A DNA stretch of 9,502 nucleotides, taken from positions 1 to 9,502 of the forward strand of contig JAEYOL010000265.1 in NCBI GenBank assembly GCA_023411775.1. The letters are read 5' to 3'. Positions within the stretch are counted from its first letter, which is position 1. Each line of letters opens with the position of its first letter. Source of the DNA: Bacteroidota bacterium (GTDB lineage Bacteria; Bacteroidota; Bacteroidia; Chitinophagales; Chitinophagaceae). The notes under the pieces are model-generated. The model worked only from the letters and a program-made list of their open reading frames with translations, was not told where the DNA came from and searched no databases. A program made the position numbers and the translations under genes. Positions 6,944 through 9,502 of this stretch are shown here, one piece after another.

Positions 6944-6959
6944 TGTGACAAGTATCACA
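6944..6959 (-). promoter_or_regulatory. CRP/FNR-type operator upstream of the TauE/SafE gene
   Basis: A perfect TGTGA-N6-TCACA inverted repeat, read on the minus strand as TGTGATACTTGTCACA. It lies 6 nt past the Crp/Fnr stop codon and 41 bp before the TauE/SafE ATG. The promoter-proximal half (GTCACA) and the distal GTGA core are identical to the operator at 6041-6056. The placement near -42 suggests class II activation. Confidence 0.75.
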
Positions 6960-6965
6960 TTCCTA

Positions 6966-7583
6966 TTATAACAATTCGATCATGTTGCGTTGAAGTTGCA
7001 GGTATTTGCGCTGTTCCATCTTTTTCAATAGCCTTGAAATTACTTCCCGCGAAGAGTGAAGATCGTCTGCTATTTGCTGGTGCGACAATACTATTTTTTT
7101 ACTGCCGGTTGTATCAGCATGCCGGCGTAAATAAAATTCAAGCCTTTCGTCCATATTTCGGAAAGCGATATTGTCAATGACCTGGAGCAATTCATCAAAC
7201 CTCCCACGATAGGTCTGGATGACAAACTGGTACCAGCTTTTGTACTTATTGGCCAGTTCTTCCATCAGCGAAACCGGCAGCATCAACACTTCCGTGTCTT
7301 CTTCGGCTTTCGCCATTACTTCTGAAGCCTGGGCCTGGATGGCACATATCATGGAAATGGCACAAGCCTGTCCGGGTCCGAGATAATACATCAGGAATTC
7401 TCCGCCTTCCCCGTTTTCGCGATAGATCTTTATTCGGCCCTCCAGAATCAGCACCGTGGAGCGGATATACTGCCCGGTGCGGAGAATGGTTTCGCCAGCG
7501 GGAAACCTTTGAAAAACGGCTTCCTTTTCAAGGACCTCAATGAGTTCGGGTTCAAATTGGGGAAATAATTTTTTCCAGTTCAT
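6966..7583 (-). CDS. Crp/Fnr family transcriptional regulator, probably controlling the sulfur operons
   Basis: A 205-residue regulator of normal size for the family. Residues about 10-115 form the cyclic-nucleotide-binding-like sensor domain (FPAGETILRTGQ at 27-38). A long dimerisation helix spans about 116-145, and a winged helix-turn-helix about 147-205. The recognition helix reads SSREVISRLLKKME: R179, E180 and R184 occupy the positions of CRP R180, E181 and R185, which contact GTGA. There is no N-terminal Fnr cysteine cluster, and the phosphate-binding RS motif of the cAMP pocket is not evident. C74 and C80 in GQACAISMICA are the only cysteines and are candidate redox or thiol sensors. 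The ATG at 7583 is chosen over an extended frame to 7658 because the family starts here and a -7 box lies between the two. Two CRP-like operators stand before the next two transcription units. Confidence 0.9.
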   Translation of the reverse strand: MNWKKLFPQFEPELIEVLEKEAVFQRFPAGETILRTGQYIRSTVLILEGRIKIYRENGEGGEFLMYYLGPGQACAISMICAIQAQASEVMAKAEEDTEVLMLPVSLMEELANKYKSWYQFVIQTYRGRFDELLQVIDNIAFRNMDERLEFYLRRHADTTGSKKIVLSHQQIADDLHSSREVISRLLKKMEQRKYLQLQRNMIELL

Positions 7584-7619
7584 ATTAAAACGCAGGAATA
7601 AGTGGTGCGCCCCTGAGAG

Positions 7620-7627
7620 CAAATGTA
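7620..7627 (-). promoter_or_regulatory. -7 promoter box of the Crp/Fnr regulator gene
   Basis: The minus strand reads TACATTTG, a full match to TAnnTTTG, 36 nt before the ATG at 7583 and within the 81-bp gap after murF. No clear -33 TTTG is visible. A perfect 11-bp palindrome (TGCCTCAGGCA at 7644-7654 on the plus strand) lies upstream but does not match the GTGA-type operators. Confidence 0.5.
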
Positions 7628-7664
7628 GTTGAATGCAGGAAGTCTGCCTCAGGCACATCCATAT

Positions 7665-8951
7665 CTAGTCTTTCAAAACCTCTTCCATTTTCATACTCCT
7701 GCTGCCTTTGATAAGAATATGTGAATTCTCAAATTTTTGTTGTTGCCACCAGGCCCGGGCTTCATTAGAATTAGCAAATTTTAAAAACGGGTGATCCATT
7801 TTAAAAAAATCACCACCCACCAGTACAACCTGTTTCCATTTGTTTTGCTGTATCAGGGAAATGATCTGCTGGTGTTCCGCTAAACTTTCAGGACCCAGCT
7901 CTGCCATGGCACCCAAAATCAAAATTTTATCTGTTGCCTGCAGCCTGGCAAAATTTTCGATCGCCAGCCGCATACTACTGGGATTGGCATTATAGGCATC
8001 GAGAATGATCTTATTGCTGCCTTTCACCATCAGTTGGGAGCGGCTATTGGAAGGTTCATAATTTTCAATGGCGGCTTTGATTTTTTCTTCCGGTACCTTA
8101 AAGGTTTTGCCTACGGTAACGGCGGCCAACACATTTGGCAGGTTATAATCACCGATCAGTTTGGTATGCAATACTATGGGATTGAGCCCCTGCGTTATTT
8201 CCACATCGAGCAAAGAACCTCCGGGTTTTGCATAACCCGTAACATGCGCATCATTTACCGTTCCATATTTAATAATGCCGCTGATGCCTTTACTCATTTC
8301 ACGCAGGTATTCGTAGTCCCACATCACAAACGCATAGTAGTGAGGCTGGCCCCGTAAAAAATCAAATAGTTCGCCCTTTGCTTTTTTCACACCTTCAATG
8401 CTTCCAAACCCTTCAAGATGAGCCTTACCTACATTGGTGATGATTCCGTGTGTCGGTAGTGCATAATTGCAATAGGCGGCAATTTCACCTGCGTGATTAG
8501 CCCCCATTTCAATCACCGCCATTTCCGCATCGTCTTTTATTTTTAAAAGTGTAAGGGGCACACCAATATGATTATTGAGGTTTCCCTCGGTGGTGTAAGT
8601 TTTATAAGTGGTCGACAGTACGGCATGAATTAATTCTTTTGTCGTTGTTTTTCCATTGCTGCCGGTAATGGCGATAAACGGGATATTGAATTGTTGGCGG
8701 TGGTGCCTGGCCAGTTGTTGCAAAGTCGTTAGCACATCATCCACCAAGATCGTCTTGCCGGGGATCTCAAATTCCTTTTCATCGATCACAGCGTAAGCCG
8801 CGCCGGCATCGATGGCATTCTTTGCAAAATGATTGCCATTGAAATTTTCTCCCTTTAAGGCAAAGAAGAGATCGTCTTTTTTTAATTTCCTTGTATCCGT
8901 TTGTACCGAAGGGTATTGGGTAAAGGTTTCGTAAAGTTGTTCGATAGACAT
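7665..8951 (-). CDS. murF: UDP-N-acetylmuramoyl-tripeptide--D-alanyl-D-alanine ligase
   Basis: A 428-residue cytosolic Mur ligase that joins D-Ala-D-Ala to UDP-MurNAc-tripeptide using ATP, the last cytoplasmic step in making the peptidoglycan stem peptide. The N-terminal substrate-binding domain contains TDTRKL at 18-23. The central ATPase domain has the P-loop GSNGKTTTKE at 97-106 and the EMGANHAGEI motif at 148-157 that is characteristic of MurF. The C-terminal domain carries DAYNANPSSM at 318-327. The ATG at 8951 is preferred; a TTG-initiated extension to 8996 would add 15 residues not expected in the family. In Bacteroidetes murF is often outside the dcw cluster, as here. It ends 81 bp before the regulator gene, shows no functional link to the sulfur genes, and marks the edge of that module. 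Confidence 0.95.
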   Translation of the reverse strand: MSIEQLYETFTQYPSVQTDTRKLKKDDLFFALKGENFNGNHFAKNAIDAGAAYAVIDEKEFEIPGKTILVDDVLTTLQQLARHHRQQFNIPFIAITGSNGKTTTKELIHAVLSTTYKTYTTEGNLNNHIGVPLTLLKIKDDAEMAVIEMGANHAGEIAAYCNYALPTHGIITNVGKAHLEGFGSIEGVKKAKGELFDFLRGQPHYYAFVMWDYEYLREMSKGISGIIKYGTVNDAHVTGYAKPGGSLLDVEITQGLNPIVLHTKLIGDYNLPNVLAAVTVGKTFKVPEEKIKAAIENYEPSNSRSQLMVKGSNKIILDAYNANPSSMRLAIENFARLQATDKILILGAMAELGPESLAEHQQIISLIQQNKWKQVVLVGGDFFKMDHPFLKFANSNEARAWWQQQKFENSHILIKGSRSMKMEEVLKD

Positions 8952-9285
8952 ATCACAAAAATATCGAAACAAAAGAAAAGCTTCCGGGATTTTCAAAACT
9001 AGGCAGATGGAACACTAATGGCACGGATCAAACGAATGAAATTAAACCATGCGATCATGTTATGCAGTGCCGTAGTTAGTTACAGGGTTGGGTAAGAAAC
9101 CCTCTTCAGCTTTGCAGTATGATAAATCAGAGGGCGCTAATCTTCTTCCCGGATGGTGATACCGGGAGTTAAACGACTCATGATAGTAGTCGGTTTCTAT
9201 CTTCCCAGCCGCGGCGGTGGTCCAGGTGTACCCCCATCATGAAAAGCCAATTCCGGGGCCCTTACTCTGATGGGCAGCTACATAA
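8952..9285. other. Intergenic stretch without a supportable gene
   Basis: These 334 bases separate murF from the Rhs-like fragment. All plus-strand frames are broken by stops (for example a run of three consecutive stop codons at 9181-9189). The minus frame covering 9062-9308 is open except for a TGA at 9237-9239 but resembles nothing I recognise. A TATTTTTG box (8956-8963, minus) fits the -7 consensus but is only 4 nt from the murF ATG. Two weak inverted repeats are present, AGGGTT/AACCCT and CCCGG/CCGGG. The region could be a decayed gene remnant next to the Rhs fragment. Confidence 0.5.
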
Positions 9286-9502
9286 TACAACAAGCCTTCC
9301 TGGTTCAGCGATCCGCTATATACTACCAATGCCAAAGTAGCAAGGGTAAAAAATGCTGCAGGGGTACAGAAAGTAGGACCCAATATGGTATTGAAAGTGA
9401 TGGCTGGAGACAGCTATCATATACGGGTGGCCAGCGGCTGGAGTGGTAGCTCTGCCACCAACAGCAGCGCCAATGTACTGGCAGACCTGTTGAGTTTGCT
9501 TA
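9286..9502 (+). pseudogene. Rhs/YD-repeat-type protein fragment, open to the window edge
   Basis: A 72-codon open frame runs from just after a TAA (9283-9285) to the window end without a start near its beginning. The translation includes NAKVARVKNAAG, then VGPNMVLKVMAGDSYHIRV, then a Ser/Thr/Asn-rich linker and VLADLLSLL. The GP-x-x-LKVMAGD-x-x-x-I-V pattern is recognisable from the middle of large Bacteroidetes Rhs-type cell-surface or toxin-delivery proteins, where it precedes the core YD repeats. Stops in all three frames shortly upstream mean the N-terminal portion expected for an Rhs protein is absent. The piece is therefore a truncated or displaced gene fragment, or the start of an orphan Rhs module continuing beyond the window. 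The family call is from remembered motif similarity, not a search, and whether it is a pseudogene depends on sequence outside the window. Confidence 0.5.

Noticed and set aside
6904..6951. TTG-initiated N-terminal extension of the TauE/SafE protein (16 extra residues)
   Set aside because: The TTG lies inside the operator and upstream of the predicted -7 box; the ATG at 6903 opens straight into the first membrane helix.
7644..7654. Perfect 11-bp palindrome TGCCTCAGGCA upstream of the Crp/Fnr gene, considered as an autoregulatory operator
   Set aside because: It lacks the GTGA/TCAC arms of the two supported operators and does not share their 21-bp spacing to the -7 box.
8952..8996. TTG-initiated extension of MurF and a TATTTTTG box at 8956-8963 as its promoter
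   Set aside because: The extension is not expected in the family. The box is only 4 nt from the ATG and has no -33 partner, so it is noted only as a possibility.
9062..9308. Minus-strand frame open apart from one TGA (9237-9239), translating to a Tyr/Gly/Trp-containing peptide
   Set aside because: No recognisable motif, no clear start codon, and its 5' part lies antisense to the better supported Rhs-like frame; the openness may be chance.
1..9502. CRISPR array, tRNA/rRNA gene, insertion sequence or att site
   Set aside because: No regularly spaced repeats, tRNA-like cloverleaf, transposase motifs or terminal inverted repeats were seen by eye on either strand.

Overview
The window looks like chromosomal DNA from a Bacteroidota bacterium, most likely the Chitinophagaceae or a close relative. 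The clues are moderate-GC coding, start codons without Shine-Dalgarno sequences, upstream boxes that fit the Bacteroidetes -7 promoter consensus TAnnTTTG, a DUF983 protein, and the N-terminally lipidated haem protein and Rhs-type sequence common in this group. The assignment rests on the sequence alone.

Layout. (1) 1-2128, plus strand: the 3' end of a respiratory operon, holding the C-terminal half of a B-family (ba3-type) haem-copper oxidase subunit I, a SCO-type copper chaperone and a membrane-tethered cytochrome c. The genes are packed with a 1-nt gap and an 11-nt overlap. (2) 2129-2262: a convergent intergenic region with a perfect 14-bp hairpin that probably terminates transcription from both sides. 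(3) 2263-7583, minus strand: DUF983 protein, DUF3365 c-type haem lipoprotein, two half-size YeeE/YedE sulfur transporters, a three-domain persulfide dioxygenase/rhodanese fusion, a TauE/SafE anion exporter, and a Crp/Fnr-family regulator. (4) 7665-8951, minus strand: murF, a cell-wall ligase. (5) 8952-9285: no supportable gene. (6) 9286-9502, plus strand: a fragment of an Rhs/YD-repeat-type protein that runs off the window.

The central block reads as a sulfide/persulfide handling module. The fusion enzyme would oxidise persulfide sulfur to sulfite and exchange sulfane sulfur through its rhodanese domain. The TauE/SafE protein could export sulfite or a related anion. The YeeE/YedE pair would move thiosulfate or another sulfur species. 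The DUF3365 haem protein would sit on the periplasmic side of a membrane as a possible redox partner or sensor.

The most notable observation is regulatory. The fusion gene and the TauE gene each have a CRP-like inverted repeat (GTGA...TCAC), and in both cases exactly 21 bp separates it from a Bacteroidetes-type -7 box, which puts the operator near -42 (class II activator position). The adjacent Crp/Fnr protein has the Arg-Glu...Arg recognition-helix pattern that reads GTGA in E. coli CRP. It lacks an Fnr cysteine cluster and the cAMP-pocket motif, and carries two cysteines (C74, C80) in the sensor domain. A thiol- or persulfide-responsive activator of the flanking operons is a reasonable, untested hypothesis.
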